64,000 nt of DNA from NCBI RefSeq assembly GCF_002878395.1, contig NC_061122.1:81701525-81765524 (forward strand), in the 5' to 3' direction. A program made the position numbers and the translations under genes. Origin of the DNA: Capsicum annuum. Lineage: Eukaryota; Streptophyta; Magnoliopsida; Solanales; Solanaceae. Shown here one piece after another: positions 22,925 through 36,748 of the stretch (positions are counted from its first letter, which is position 1; each line of letters begins with the position of its first letter). A model generated the notes under the pieces. The model was not told where the DNA came from and made no database searches. It worked only from the letters and a program-made list of their open reading frames with translations.

Positions 22925-23401
22925 TTACATTGGTATCACATCACAAAGCACTTCGTCTTGGTAGTTCCCTACCTTAAATCGTATCACACATTGTCTCATG
23001 GCCATCAATTCACCGCATTCATTCAACCATTGCAACTTGTAAGGGCTAGTATGAAGTGTAGTTGGTAATTTTAGAAATTTCACCATAGCGACATTAATGA
23101 TATTCACACAACCACCACTATCAATCACCAAAGTGCACACATTCCCCTTTACAAGGCTTTTAGTATGGAATAGATTTTCCCTTTGGCTAGGGTCGTCTAT
23201 TGCATCACTAATCATAGAGCGTCTAACTACAAAGATTGGAATAACACACTCCCCTTTTTGTGGGTTAATAACTTCACCATCATCATCATCAAGTGGCCTC
23301 TTTCCAATTTCCTCTCCATCTTGAGGCTCGACCTCATCCTCCTCTTTTTCAAGACCCACCTTCTCACCAAGGTAATACCATCTCCCTTCCCGCAGTATCA
23401 T
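22925..23401 (-). pseudogene. A3 aspartic protease with acidic lead-in
   Basis: An open stretch of 158 codons. It opens with an acidic region (EEDEVEPQDGEE, DDDDGEV). The active site D-S-G is at 23114-23122, then MVKFLKLPTTLHTSPYKLQWL and VGNYQDEVLCDVIPM. This is the best-preserved family A protease here beside that of A4. It is read in frame after the zinc knuckle. Confidence 0.88.
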
Positions 23402-24137
23402 ATTGCGTTGATTTGGACATTCATTGGATTTATGTCCCCAACCTTGGCACTTGAAACATTGGAATCCTTTTGGGTTTGGATACTTGTGAACTTATTTTAG
23501 AGGAATTTTATGGACTGTTTTGGGCTCGGGCAGCCTTGTAGTGGCGGGTTGGTCCTTGTTTTTGGGCCACCCGAAGAGGATTGAACCACGTCCTTGCTTC
23601 TAGGCCAACCCGAGATGGATTGTCCCCTTGCCTTGAGCGACGATCTCTCTTTAGGCTCCCTTTCAATCTCAAGAGCCGCTTGGAAAATACCTTCAACGGT
23701 ATCAAATTTGTGAAGTGTCAAATGAGTGGAGATCTCTTTGTTCAACCCACACTTGAACCGGATGTTTTGATGATTGATTTATTCCCCACGATGGTCAAGC
23801 TTAAACATGAGCTGTTAAAACTCATCATAATATGCCATCACACTTTTATTGCCTTGACGCAAGTTGTACAATCTAGCAAGAAATTCATGGCGATAACTCT
23901 TGGGAAGGTACCGTTGCCTTATTAAGTACCTTAACCGAAACTAATGTGGTGGCTGCCCATCAATTAACTCATCACCAAAATGTTTGATGTACTCTCACTA
24001 GGTGTTGGCATAACCCTCAAAATGAGCTATGGCATAACAACTTTTCTTTTCTTCTGAGATATCATTAACTTGGAAAACTTTGTCATAAGCTAATTCATAT
24101 GCTAAGTAGGCCTCAGGGTCACTTTCACCCAGGGCCT
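23402..24137 (-). pseudogene. A3 gag, C-terminal half (truncated)
   Basis: The intact zinc knuckle CFKCQGWGHKSNEC lies near 23455-23415 (minus strand). Upstream is a basic Ser/Arg/Lys-rich linker (ERSSLKARGQS) and the gag core end (THLTLHKFDTVEGIFQAALEIERE). The remaining core to 24137 has frameshifts. Everything before the core is missing. Confidence 0.85.
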
Positions 24138-24771
24138 AAGTGAGTCCTTTTATTGCTTTGGGAGATTATTATATTTTACTACCCGTGTTGGGGCTAGTGT
24201 TGAACTTGTTTGAACACTATTTACCAATTATATTTGTTTTGATATTGACTGGGGGTTTGAAGTGATATTATTGATGTCTTGCATAACTCTTCATTACTGT
24301 GGTGCCATACGATGTCTTATATAATGATTTACTAAAATTTGAGGAGATTTAAGCTCATTTAATACTATCATTAAATTAATTCATTATATAATATTGTTTT
24401 GGTTATAGCCATGCATCCTCATTTAAATTATCTATAGACATGAAATTAGTACCACAGAGAAATACTAATTTTAAAAGAAAATAAGACACTTTATAAGACC
24501 TTGGCCAATGAATATGCTGATAAGGTTGGTTGAGATATGAGATTGTGATAGTAAACAAGTTGCAAACCCCTATGGTGTCCTATCTTGGAAGCTTTATTGG
24601 GAAGGTATATACGAGGTGATATTGAGATATTACAACAGGGTCATTACATTGCATTGCATTGCATCACTTGCATTTCTTTTATATGTTTGATATCCAAAAT
24701 TTAACCTTGTTTTATATATACTCATTTGTAGTCTTATACTGATATTATACTTGTAGAACTAGTAGGAGATA
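24138..24771. other. AT-rich stretch without a recognised feature, perhaps start of LTR H
   Basis: There is no ORF of note and no clear repeat, except a short ATTGC run (GCATTGCATTGCATTGCAT near 24650). It lies between the A3 breakpoint and the B3 solo LTR. It may be the first part of the old LTR H that resumes at 27557, but I see no LTR start. Confidence 0.4.
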
Positions 24772-27551
24772 TGTCACGCCTCAAATTCCATTAGGGGGGA
24801 CAGGCACCCATTTTGGGAGAACCAACTCTTAACCATGTACTTTTCATGCATGTAATTATGGCATTCGAAGCTTCTAATAGTATGGATATGATGCATTGAT
24901 AAAACAAACCACGTAAGTAAGTCCAAACCTACATAAACAAGACTTTGCCATTGGGGCCACAATGTTAAAAGAACACAATACTACCACATTTAACTTCACA
25001 TAGTCTGCAAAGCCTCTAAAAGACATATGGACACTTGCTCATAACTACTACACAATACCAAAATATATAACAGACTCAAAAAGCTCCGAATCAACTTGGA
25101 GCTCACCAATAGTAGTTGGATGTCCTGTGCTCTTACTGGGGTGGCTACTAGCTAGAGTGCCTGTACCTGCGGCATGAAACATAGTGTTCCCCATGAAGGG
25201 TGTCAATAGAAAGAGTGTACTGAGTATGTACGGCATGAAATGACTATAAATAAGACAAGATCTCAACAAAATCAGTTATCAATAAATAACTATAAAGATA
25301 AGGATAGAATACCAACTTTGCTTATGCTTATGGGATCATGTACATTATATCCTTTACTTTGCTTTATTCTTCTTTACTTTATAAGATTATAAGGCATAAT
25401 ACAAATGACCAGCTGATCTGTGGTAAAAGAAGATGACCCATGCTAGGCATTTTAACCCCTGGGATATGTTCCTCATAAGTACACAAATCGAGATCGACCC
25501 ATGCTAGGCTTTCCTTTTGCCCCTGGGATACCACCCATAATATTGGGATCGACCCATGCTAGGTGTTTCTTCCACCCCTAGAATACCACCCAAAATATAT
25601 AGACTCACTTCAGATCATTCTTTTCATCTTTAAAGTTGTTTTGGTTGTCATGTATTAGATTAGGAACTTTGGACCAGTAGCAAAAGGTGTTCAAATATGC
25701 ACTAGATGCAGTAGCAATGAGGTCGAATACAACAATAATATAAATATAACACATAGGAGCTTAGCTAATATCATGGGTCATGTTAACTAAGAGAACAACT
25801 CGTAAGGCTTATTTCTTAAAACACCCATATCATACTAGTATTTAGAAAAAAAATGGATAGATCTAATAACAAACACATCTTTAGGTACTTTAACAACTTG
25901 ACAAGTTAGAATAAGGTTGTTAACCACCTTAGGGGTTGTACGCTGTAGTTATGTATAACTTGAAAGGAAGAACGCTTAGGAAGCTTACTTTGTAACAAAG
26001 GAGTTAGATTCATGCCAAAAAGTAGGATCGATGAACCATACATACCTTGCTGCACAACTGATCGCACTTTTACTTAACGTCTTTCCTTTTAGATTACTAA
26101 TCTACAATAGCATAAAACTAGTATTAGTAGCTAATTAACATATTCACGCTATTTAAACTTACTAAAATAGTAACCGGGCAGTAATCCATAATCAACTAAT
26201 CCATAATCAACTAATCCAAGGGTGTTCTCTCAACCTCGTTCTTCTCCAATTACATTCACACGTGATGTAACTTTTTATACGATCCCCTTAATAGTTTCAT
26301 CATTATTGTACTCTCAAAATAGTAGTATATCAAGTGATGTGGGCAGTAAACTTATGCGACATTCAATTTGGTGATTTACCATTATACTCTTCTTCTACCT
26401 TTCAATGGAAATTATTCACACCATTCCCCCAATGTCAACCAAGAAGCCCCCAACATACATACATAAAACAGATCCAAAACAGCCCCAAATACCCCTTAAT
26501 ATGGCAACCAGAAATTGAACTCACCATCCCTTGAGTTCTTAACAACAACATATACACAATCCTCAACAAACACACGTATATAGGAAAAGGGAAAAAATGG
26601 ACAGTAGCCATACCTTAATTTCGGTGGTAGTTTATTCCCTTAATGTATCAATAGCTTGATCCCTTTACTCACAAACCAAAAGTGAAGAGAAAAATCTCTT
26701 AATAATCAAGGATAAAGGGACTGCCAAACTTAAAAAGGGGTATCTTCTAGTTTAATCGTGGAGAACATAATCCTTATAGTATTCTTAAGATGTGCTCATG
26801 ATTTGTTCACTTACCTTTAACTTGGAAGGAAGGTTTCCAAAGAACCCTAGTGGAATTTTAGGGCTGCTGCATAGCTAAGAGAGAACAAGAGAGAAAATCT
26901 TGAAAGCTATTTTTTTTTTTTGCTAGTTAAAATGAGCTATAAGGGCTGGTTTTAATCCCTTTAAAAAGATCTGCTCTTGGATGACTTTCTTGGTCATTTT
27001 TGGGCCATAATTTATCAAGTATGTGATGCACCTACTTGCCCATTATATTGGGCCTTTGTGGATTAAAAACTATTGGGCCTTGGCTGCCTATTCTCCTCCT
27101 TCTCTCTTATTTAATTTGGGCCAGAATTAACTTAAGTAGGTGGTAGTGTATTTTTCCCAATAAGCTGGTCAAGGGATCCTTAATAGGTGATGCACCTACT
27201 TAGTTTTTAAGTTGGTCAAAAGGTCAAAATAGGTGATTCACCTACTAGCTTAAAATAAGTCAAGCAAGCACCTCAATATTTTGTTCCATTTTAAGATCAA
27301 AATGCTTATAGTTAAACTTAAAACTTTGTCACTTCATCCTTTAGATTCAAATACCTATTTAAGGGCCAAAGTTTATATTCTCTCATTGACGGCAACTTAA
27401 TCATACCATATTTCAGTACATGTGGGAACTCCTCCAAACCTATCTTACCATCACCAATCACATAGGATATTCGAGCCCATTACATACCCCATAAGTCCAT
27501 ATCAAGTGCCACATAAGTAGAACTAGTACATGCGGAATATAAGGTATTACA
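24772..27551 (-). mobile_element. B3: solo LTR of a Tekay-type element
   Basis: On the minus strand it starts TGTAATACC and ends GGCGTGACA-like (TGTCACGCCTCAAATTCC on the plus strand). It matches the B2 LTRs along 2.78 kb. The 5-base duplication AGATA is at 24767-24771 and 27552-27556. No internal sequence remains, so it arose by recombination between the two LTRs of one element. It carries the three palindromes and three minisatellite units (25431-25600). Confidence 0.92.
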
Positions 27552-27892
27552 AGATAGGGGTTGATCCACCTTTAGAAACTTTTTAGTATGCATGTGAAAG
27601 TGTGCTCATGGTATCCTTTACTTCTTTAGTTTTCTACTTTGCTCAGTCAGCCTATGATACCTACTAGGTACAAGTGGATCGTACTCACTCCTACTTTTTC
27701 TACCTTTTTGGTGCAAATTCTAGTTCTAGTTTGAGCCATGTAGCAGGAGCTCGTGTTGTGTTCTAGGCTGATTTGGAGTGCAGATAAGCTCCTTATTAGT
27801 GGCTTGATTCTAAACTTCATCTATCCTTATTGTCTTTATTTTACTTTTTTTCACGAACCGATTCCTCAGGTCATGATGGAGCCTACCATAAC

Positions 27893-28616
27893 TGATACAG
27901 AACAAACAAGGGAACACGAAATCACACCCTAAAACAGTCCACAAATCACAACAAATCGTGGACCAAATGGGGACCTCTCTTGGATTCACTATCTAGAACA
28001 AGAAAGAAGAGTATACAAGGTGTTAATACATCAAAACATCTAGCCAACAACAAGTTTAGCAATACAAGATGAAGCTCCACAATATTACAATAGCAACAAG
28101 AACAAACGAGTTACATTAACAACACAAAAAGCCGAAACTAAAACAAGATACAAGATAGATAGTTAGACAAGTGTTGATGTAGTCTTAACAACCCAAGAGC
28201 ATATTCCACTCTTGGACCTTTAACACTTTACACAACAAATACCTAACTCTTACAATTGACACAAGAGAGGCGTCCACCACCCAAGCACCAACGTATCAAG
28301 CAAAATGCAACACATAAGAGAATCCACCCTTTTGTTATGCCCTAGTTTCGATTGTGGACTCTCTCTCTAAGAGGAGTGTTCTTTCTTCAACATTCATAAA
28401 AACTACCAACTAAAAACCTACAATGTTCAATTTATATTACATTACAAAATAAAAGACAAAAGATTAAAAGACCCTTTAATGAAAAGGGCTCCAAAAATAG
28501 CCCATGGAGTGTTCTTGGGACGATTTTGGGCCTTCTTCACACTTAGACTTGTGCACTCTTTAGGTGGTCTTCAAAATACTCAAAAAGTGTCCATGATCGT
28601 GATCACACTCGTATCA
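27893..28616 (-). mobile_element. A': family A-like solo LTR nested in G
   Basis: On the minus strand it starts TGATACGAGTG and ends CTGTATCA, 724 bases, with ATAAC at 27888-27892 and 28617-28621. The end sequences and layout resemble the A LTR, but the body is a different subfamily. A weak TATA-like TATAAATTG is at 28428-28436 (minus). Confidence 0.88.
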
Positions 28617-29899
28617 ATAACCCACCAGTAGACAAGCCAACTCATAGTCCAGAACGGCTAGTAACGAACTGCACAATAAAATAAGAAAAAAAATGTGAAA
28701 TATATGGATTAAAGATCAATACATAGAAGAATCCCAAAACCCGGTGTTATCAGTACAAGAGCTTGTAATATCATAAAAGTACAAAAGTGATATATCAAGA
28801 ATTATACAATGGTACAACTTGTCTCCCAATATAACTTAGAGACTAGTCTAATACATAAGAGAGAGATAAGTAATGCTCACTCTAAGTCTCTGAACCAAGG
28901 TTGCTCCGCACGATGCACACATCAACGGCGATAACCCATACTATGATCTACAAGCCGCAGAAGTGTAGTATGAGTATTAAATGAATGGTACTCAGTAAAC
29001 AACTACCAACTGAACTCCAAAGATAAAGCAGATATACACATCATATAAATAGAATAGAAACTACACCCAAGAGTCCATAAATCATATAATAAGTCAATGA
29101 GAGTAATAAGGGAAAACTATCATATTTATATCCTGGTGTCTAACATAATAAGACTAAGGAAGTATCAGGGTGAACTATCTTATTCCATTTATATTCTACA
29201 TACGTCTATGTTATAGCATATATCCCATGTCAATATATAAATAAAGAGCAAAAGAAAGATATACAGTAATATACAAGGTGAAGTGAAGACTATATTAAAT
29301 AAACAACAAAAGAAGGGATATACGGCAGTACCATAGCTTCATATAGCTACATATATATAGGTATAAGTACATATAAACACGAGGACATCTCAACGTATAA
29401 CCTATATCATCATATTCTCATTTTAAGACCTAATTACAATACTATCATGATTTAAATATTGTCATACTCAGGGATTATAATCCACATGGCTAGGCATGAA
29501 ATACTCATGCATAATAATGCAATCATAAGATAAGATAGGCAAAAGACATACCTTAAATCTTGATGCCAGATCAATGACCAATCTGTCATGGCTAACCATA
29601 ATAATGATCATAACAATGATGATGACAATATCAAAACAATGTTAATATCGACTACTCTGGACATCCAAATACACGAGCCTATAAGTACCCCCACCACCCT
29701 AGTCTCAAAAAGTTCAATCAATATACAACAACACAAGACATATCCTTCACCCATATCTATACAACCATCCCATACCGGCTGATAAATATAGGTGCATACT
29801 GATGATAGGCGATGTACATGCAGGAATGAATGCAAAGTATGCCAGCAATATCATAACTCATAAAAACCATCCTCATCAGGACCATTATCATTGTAATCA

Positions 29900-30135
29900 A
29901 CCTCCGGCCTTTTTGGGAATCAATATCATCTCAATAGTATCCATCAGAATCGAATCAAGTCTCAATATCATCACAACATCCTCTGGCCTTGTCGGGTATC
30001 AATATCATCTCAATAGTATTCTCCCTACTCAAATCGGGTATCAATATCATCATAAAAATCTCTAGCCTTGTCAGATATCAATATGTCATCACAATGTCTT
30101 CCGGCCTTGTCGGGTATCAATATATCATCGTAACC
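29900..30135. repeat. Degenerate tandem block in LTR G
   Basis: Five variants of GGCCTTGTCGGGTATCAATA followed by TCATC-type text occur near 29907, 29984, 30024, 30064 and 30103. Spacing is 38-77 bases. The block gives spurious open frames. Confidence 0.7.
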
Positions 30136-33100
30136 ATCAACACATAAATATAGGCATATAATAGGTGCACTGACGCAAGCCGATATACTTAAAACCATAA
30201 AGATATTTGTCTTGTCAATACATCCCAACTACTCGTTATTAGTAACCAATGCTTATTATTATTAAATCGATAATTTGCTATTCATCACAGGACAATAATC
30301 ACAATTTATCCACTATTCATTATTATCAACTAATTATCATCTATTCGATAATCATCATTAGCCAAAAATTACCATCTAACCATTTTTTATTAACTAACAT
30401 CAATCATTAACTAACTATCATTTACTATCTAATCCTCATTATTCAACTAATTCTAATTATTAGCTAGTCAACATTATTAACTCGGTATTATCTTCGTCAA
30501 GGCATCGTTATTAACTAGGAGCCATTATCACTAACATTCTTTATCATCTAGCAATATTAAGCCACATTATTCTTACTTAATAACTAATCGGCATCACAAC
30601 TTTTTTATCGATATCATCTAATTATTTTCATAGATAAACCCATTTTCATTGCCACATATTGACTCTAATCGTTAGCTACCATATTTGAACTAAGCAAGGT
30701 TCATTAACTAGTACATTAGATTTTTAGCCATCAAGTACTATAGCCACCTAAAATACATCTAGCTACCACTTATCTTAACCCTTAATTAGGAAGAACAGTC
30801 ATAAGATCGCATTTCAACTAGAATCACATCAATTATCGATATAAAAATCATAAATGAACTAAATCTATGCATTCCATCACCAGTATTCAATCAATGGAAT
30901 AATAAGCATCATACCGCATTTTCCTCCATTCCATACCAGAGAGATGCATATACAAACATATACATATTCATATTCATAAACTATAATCACATCACTTATG
31001 ATGACAAATACTTCTCGGATATTCAATTAATGTCATAACGCGGCCCTTAGCCCATTAATTTATCCAAAATAATCATAACAACATAATCACGGCCTTAGGC
31101 CCATGCACGTATCTAGGAATCATATCAATAATCATATTTATAAGTCATAGCACACCTCTAATCATCTCACATATAAGAGGCATCTCACATATAGGAGGCA
31201 TAATATCAATAAATATGTTATCATCTCTCATACAAGACGTATCTCATATCTAGAAGGCATAATATAGATAGACATATATTATCTATAGGATATCATATAT
31301 CCATAGGACATACGTCAGGACAACAAGGGATTAGTGGATGAAGTGACTGTGATTGTGGAAACGCAGATGGCCGCAATTGTGCTTGAGAACTGCGATCACA
31401 ATAACTGAGAGCAGTTCTGCTCCCTTGCTTTCCATATCACTTCTCTAGGCTAGTTTACATATCTAAGAGAAAATAACGTCTCTATAGTCCACATAACGTA
31501 TCTAGAAGGAATATCATCTATAAATTCCTAATATCATTTCCACAAGTAGTATCATAACCATAACTCGAAAGCCACAATTAGGAAATATCAATACAAGTTA
31601 CCAAGTAATGAAGTAACCTTATTCTAAGGTTTGCTAGCCTCATCTATGTCTACATCCACAACTAAGTCCATAAGATTTAATATAAGCTTAGGCCTAAGTG
31701 AGCCGAATGATCCCACTTCTAATCCACAATTTCCATAATTAGGCATACTATGCACCAAACTAGGCTAAGGTATCTAGTTCATCTTATAGATGTTGAGCAA
31801 GCCATATTCAATCCTAAGATAGTAACATCAACTAGAAATAAGGAAACTCAAGTCAACTCTATCAAACTTATAGTTCCAAACTACCACACTAGCCCAATAA
31901 TGCTAAATATACAAATCATGCTTCAAATGCTAAAACAATAGTCCAAGCATATTATTACATCATATGCATGCTACAAATTTATCCAAACTAGGGAGAAGGC
32001 AATAGGATGCTCAAGTGTATTAAGTAATTCAACCTATGGGTCCAAAACCCCATCTAATCCCTAAACTTATATACATATTCAATACTAAGTCATTCTATCA
32101 AAATCAATCTTAACATTCACATTCGCACGCAATATATATCTATATTATCCATGAAGAAGAGTAGATAGAATCCTACCTCAAAGTCGAACCGCAAAATCCC
32201 AAATCATGCACCATATGCTCGTCTTTACTTTACAATCCTCAAAATACCATCACACTAATAAAATCATAACCTACTCATCAATACGAGTCTAATGATACCC
32301 ATATTGCACTATTGTGCTTCGAGTTCAAAAAAGACACCAAAACTCTAAGTGGGTTCCACATACGAAAAATGAGTTATCAAGACTAGCCCAATATTCATAC
32401 ATGAATAAGGGAATCATAACCCTCAAAGAATGGGTGAAACTAAGCATACTTTGGGCTAAAATCAAGCCCTAAGATAAATTGGAGTTTTGGGTCCAAACTA
32501 TGAAATTAAAGAATTAATTCAAGGAATTCTTACCTTAATTTTGAAGATAATAGCGATACAAGATGATCTTTAAGCTCCCAAGTCAGCCCCCATGACTACT
32601 TTTGAGTTAATACACTCATTTTTGGGCTTCTAGGTCTAAATAGTGAACGGGAAATGTTTCAAACACATCTTGGGCCTTTATATAGCCCCTACCAGTTCTC
32701 AAGTTCCGCTATCATGGTCACACGGGCGGCGATCGTGGTTGCTCCAGATGCAAACTTATTTTTGAGTTTTTGACCCTCTAAACTCATCTAGAATCCAAAT
32801 AACATGATCCAATAGTGAATTTTGAGTGTAAACAACATTTAAAATCCATTGGAATCATAAAGTCTTTCATTGGAGATCATTTACACAAAAAGAGGGGCCC
32901 ATATCTACAATTTCATCGTTCTTCATAAATTTTGCTCAATAGCCCGAAATAAGTTCGGGGGCCTTGGGACCTGAACTAAGGATCTCCCTAGACTAAAATT
33001 GACGTTTTGGACGCGATGGAAAAGTCAAATTTTCAATCTGGGATTTTTTTGACCAAATGTGGGTCACACACCAATTGTTTTCAATTTTCAAATTTTTGAC

Positions 33101-33520
33101 CACTAGGTCAAAATGAGCTCGGTGCATTGCGACCTAAACCAAAGGTCTACCTAGACTAAAATTGATATTTCGAATATACTGGCACAGTCAAAATTTGCAT
33201 TCGAGATCATTTCGCTGAAGTTTTCACTCGATGGCCATTTAGAACTAGTGAAGACTTCTAAATAGGGAATTAGATCTATAAACCAATCAAACTGCCCGAT
33301 AATCGAACCATCGGTCCCAATAAGTTATAAATGACTTAGGGCATCTATGGAGAATATCAAACGGTAAAAATAAGCATAAATATGGAAAATGACCTGAAGG
33401 GTCATTATAACTTTTCAGAGATAGTGTATTTTGTACTCTTTATTAGTTGTAGTGCTCTTTACGCATGACATCAATTTTTGGGATTAGAGTTTGTTCAATT
33501 TTAGATATTGTTGTCTACTT

Positions 33521-33540
33521 ATATATATATATATATATAT
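33521..33540. repeat. (AT)10 microsatellite
   Basis: Ten AT units within the end part of LTR H. Confidence 0.95.
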
Positions 33541-33680
33541 GGCCTAACTTTCTTGTGAAGTCTCATATTGTGTTTAATCTATTTCCTTTCCGCATTCCTT
33601 ATTCTTGTTTGGTGTAGGACTAACTTACCATAGTTGGGTTAGGGTAGGTTCCATATGACCTTGCATTTTTGGTTGTCACA

Positions 33681-33783
33681 GTGATCTACCTTCACATCTT
33701 AATAGATGCCTTTGGGTAGGAGTGGGGTTTAAGAGAGGGAGATACTATCAATGTTGATACCTTCATCTTTCCATAAAATGATA
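33681..33783. other. Short spacer left of B2
   Basis: 103 bases between the H end and B2. They continue at 44421 once B2 and one TGATA are removed. No feature seen. Confidence 0.5.
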
Positions 33784-36531
33784 TGTAACACCCTATGTGG
33801 AACTTGAATATGGAACTTAAGTACTAGTTCTACTTATGTGGAACTTGATATGGACTTATGAGGTAGGTAATGGGCTCGGATATCCTATGTGATTGGTGAC
33901 GGTAAGATAGGTTTGGAGGAGTTCCCACATGTACTGAAACATGGTATGATTAAGTTACCTTCGATGAGAGCATATAAACTTGGGATCTTAAGTAGGTATT
34001 TGAATCTAAAGGATGAAGTGACCAAGTTTTAAGTTTAACTATAAGCATTCTGATCTTAAAATAGAACAAAATATTGAGGTGCTTGCTTGACTTATTTTAA
34101 GCTAGTAGGTGAATCACCTACTTTGACCTTTTGACCAACTTAAAAACTAAGTAGGTGCATCACCTATTAAGGATCCCTTGACCAGCTTATTGGGCCAAAT
34201 ACACTACCACCTGCTTAAGTTAATTTTGCCCCAAATTAACTAAGAGAAAAGGAGGAGAATGGGCAGCCAAGGCCCAATAGTTTTTAATCCACAAAGGCCC
34301 AATATAATGGGCAAGTAGGTGCATCACCTACTTGATAAATTATGGCCCAAAAATGACCAATAAAGTTGGCCAAGAGCAGCTCTGTTTAAAGGGATTAAAA
34401 CTAGCCCTTATAGCTCATTTTAACTAGCCAAAAAAAAAAACAGCCTTCAAGATTTTATCTTTTTTTCTCTCTTAGCTATGCAGCAGCCTTAGAATTCAAC
34501 TAGGGTTCTTTGGAAACCTTCCTTCCAAATTAAAGGTAAGTGAACAAATCATGAGCACATCTTAAGAATACTATAAGGATTATGTTCTCCATGATTAAAC
34601 TATAAGACATCCTTTTTTAAGTTTGGCAGTCCCTTTATCCTTGATTATTAAGAGATTTTTCTCTTCACTTTTAGTTTTTGAGTAAAGGGATCAAGCTATT
34701 GAAGAGATATACATTAAGGGAATAAACTACCACCAAAATTAAGGTATGGCTACTGTCCATTTTTTCCCTTTTCCTATATACGTGTGTTGGCTGAGGATTA
34801 TGTATATGTTGTTGTTAAGAACTCAAGGGATGGTGAGTTCAATTTCTGGTTGCCATATTAAGGGGTATTTAGGGCTGTTTTGGATCTGTTTTATATGTGT
34901 ATGTTGGGGGCTTCTTGGTTGAAGTTGGGGGAATGGTGTGAATAATTTTCATTGAAAGGTAGAAGAAGAGTACAATGGTACACCACCAAATTGAATGTCG
35001 CATAAGTTTACTGCCCACATCACTTGATATACTACTGTTTTGAGAGTACAATAATGATGAAACTATTAAGGGGATCTTATAAAAAGTTACATCACGTGTG
35101 AATGTAATTGGAGAAGAACGAGGTTGAGAGAACACCCTTGGATTATTTAATTATGGATTATTGCCCGATTACTATTTTAGTAAGTTTAAATGGTGTGAAT
35201 ATGTTAATTAGCTACTAATACTAGTCTTATACTATTGTAGATTAGTAATCTAAAAGGAAAGACGTTAAGTGAAAGAGTGATCTGCAGCAAGGTATGTATG
35301 GTTCATCGATCCTACTCCTTGGCATGAATCTAACTCCTTTGTTACAAAGTAAGCTTCCTAAGCGTTCTTCCTTTCAAGTTATACATAACTACAGCGTACA
35401 ACCCCCAATATGGTTAACAACCTTATTCTAACTTGTCAGGTTGCTAAAGTACCTAAAGATGTGTTTGTTACTAGATCTGTCTATTTCTTTTCTAAATACT
35501 AGTATGATATGGGTGCTTTCAGAAATAAGCCTTACGAGTTGTTCTCTTAGTTAACATGACCCATGATGTTAGCTAAGCTCCTATATGTTATATTTCTATT
35601 ATTATTGTATTCGACCTCATTTCTACTGCATCCAGTGCATATTTGCACACCTTTTCCTACTAGGCCAAAGTTCCAAATCTAATACATGACCACCAAAACA
35701 ACAACTTTAAAGATGAAAAGAATGATCTGAAGTGAGTCTATATATTTTGGGTGGTATCCCAGGGGTGGAAGAAACACCTAGCATGGGTCGATCCCAATAT
35801 TATGGGTGGTACCCAAGGGCAAAAGGAAAGCCTAGCATGGGTCATCCTCTTTTACCACTGATCAGCTGGTCTTTTGTATTATGCCTTATAATCTTATAAA
35901 GTAAAGAAGAATAAAGCAAAGTAAAGGATGTAATGTACATGATCCCATAAGCATAAGCAAAGTTGGTATTTTATCCTTATCTTTATAGTTATATATTGAT
36001 AACTGATTTTGTTGAGATCTTGTCTTATTTATATTCACTTCAATGCGTATATACTCAGTTCACTCTTTGTATTGACACCCTTCGTGGGGGACACTATGTT
36101 TCATGCCGTAGGTACAGGTACTCTAGCTAGTAGACCACCCCAGTAGGAGCACAAGACATCCAGCTGCTATTGGTGAGCTCCAAATTGATTTGGAGCTTTC
36201 CGAGTCTGTTATATATTTTGGTATTGTGTAGTGGTTATGAGCAAAGCGAGGGTTTGTATCGACCTTAACTAAGTGTCCATGTGTCTTTTAGAGGCTTTGC
36301 AGACTATGTGAAGTTAAGTGTGGTAGTATTGTGTTCTTTTAATGTTGTGGCCCCAACAGCCAAGTCTTGTATGTGTAGGTTTAGACTTATGTGGTTTATT
36401 TTATCAATGCATCAAATCCATACTAGCAGAAGCTCTGAATGCCATAATTACATGCATGAAAAGTACATGGTTAAGAGTTGGTTCTCCCAAAACGGGTGCC
36501 TGTCCGCCCCAAAGGAATTTGAGGTGTGACA
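33784..36531 (+). repeat. B2 5' LTR
   Basis: It starts TGTAACACCCTATG and ends GGTGTGACA. It contains palindromes at 34104-34122 (perfect), 34149-34169 (imperfect) and 34313-34333 (perfect), and two minisatellite units near 35750-35845. The 3' LTR has three units. Confidence 0.92.
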
Positions 36532-36535
36532 AAAT

Positions 36536-36547
36536 TGGTATCAGAGC
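36536..36547 (+). other. B2 primer-binding site
   Basis: TGGTATCAGAGC, the exact complement expected for initiator tRNA-Met, four bases after the LTR. Confidence 0.92.
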
Positions 36548-36748
36548 AGGTCATCTTAGGGAGTTGTCTGCAAAGTCATGTCTATGTAGAGTTTTGATTA
36601 TGGGTGTGTTGTGCACCGCATCTCTAAGTTGGAGGCTACGAGGCATTTAGGAGTTGTTTCTTTTTCTTTATTTCTTAGATCTTATGATAGAGTCAATAAT
36701 GTAGGTTGACTTGTATTTAACCTTAAATATGTTTTTTTCAATATAGTA

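Larger units (their letters stand above)
19072..24137 (-). mobile_element. A3: reversed family A element, 5' truncated in gag
   Basis: Read on the minus strand it has gag, protease, RT, RNase H, integrase and 3' LTR. It lacks a 5' LTR, leader and gag start: similarity to other A copies stops at about 24137 with CTTTCACCC. Its 3' LTR edge at 19072 abuts the C1 leader. Of the four A copies it has the longest open integrase tail and the only intact gag zinc knuckle. Confidence 0.9.
27849..33410 (-). mobile_element. G: long solo LTR, about 4.8 kb without its own insert
   Basis: It is flanked by CTTTT at 27844-27848 and 33411-33415. On the minus strand it starts near TATAATGACCCTTCAGG and ends TCGTGAAA, both worn forms of TGTAACGACCC and TCGTGACA. 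It has no gag or pol, so I read it as a solo LTR. It contains the A' solo LTR, a degenerate tandem block at 29900-30130 and many ATCAT/CATAA-rich stretches. The few short ORFs in it show no known domain. Confidence 0.6.
27557..33680 (+). mobile_element. H: old plus-strand LTR remnant, interrupted
   Basis: Visible pieces are 27557-27848 and 33416-33680. The G solo LTR splits them, and removing it with one CTTTT copy joins them. The H end reads GGTTGTCACA at 33671-33680, a plausible LTR 3' end, but no primer site follows. The text around GTACTCACTCCTAC and the TAGGGTAGG block before the end look like the end of a chromovirus LTR. The start is unknown and may lie before the B3 insertion. Confidence 0.45.

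Noticed and set aside
24138..24771. Host gene fragment
   Set aside because: No frame of useful length and no splice pattern. It is more likely old LTR or other repeat.
29588..30228. Several open frames on both strands near 29600-30230
   Set aside because: They come from the degenerate tandem block and ATCATC-rich text of LTR G. No domain, start context or conservation supports them.
33521..33540. (AT)10 as a regulatory site
   Set aside because: A simple microsatellite, common in such DNA.
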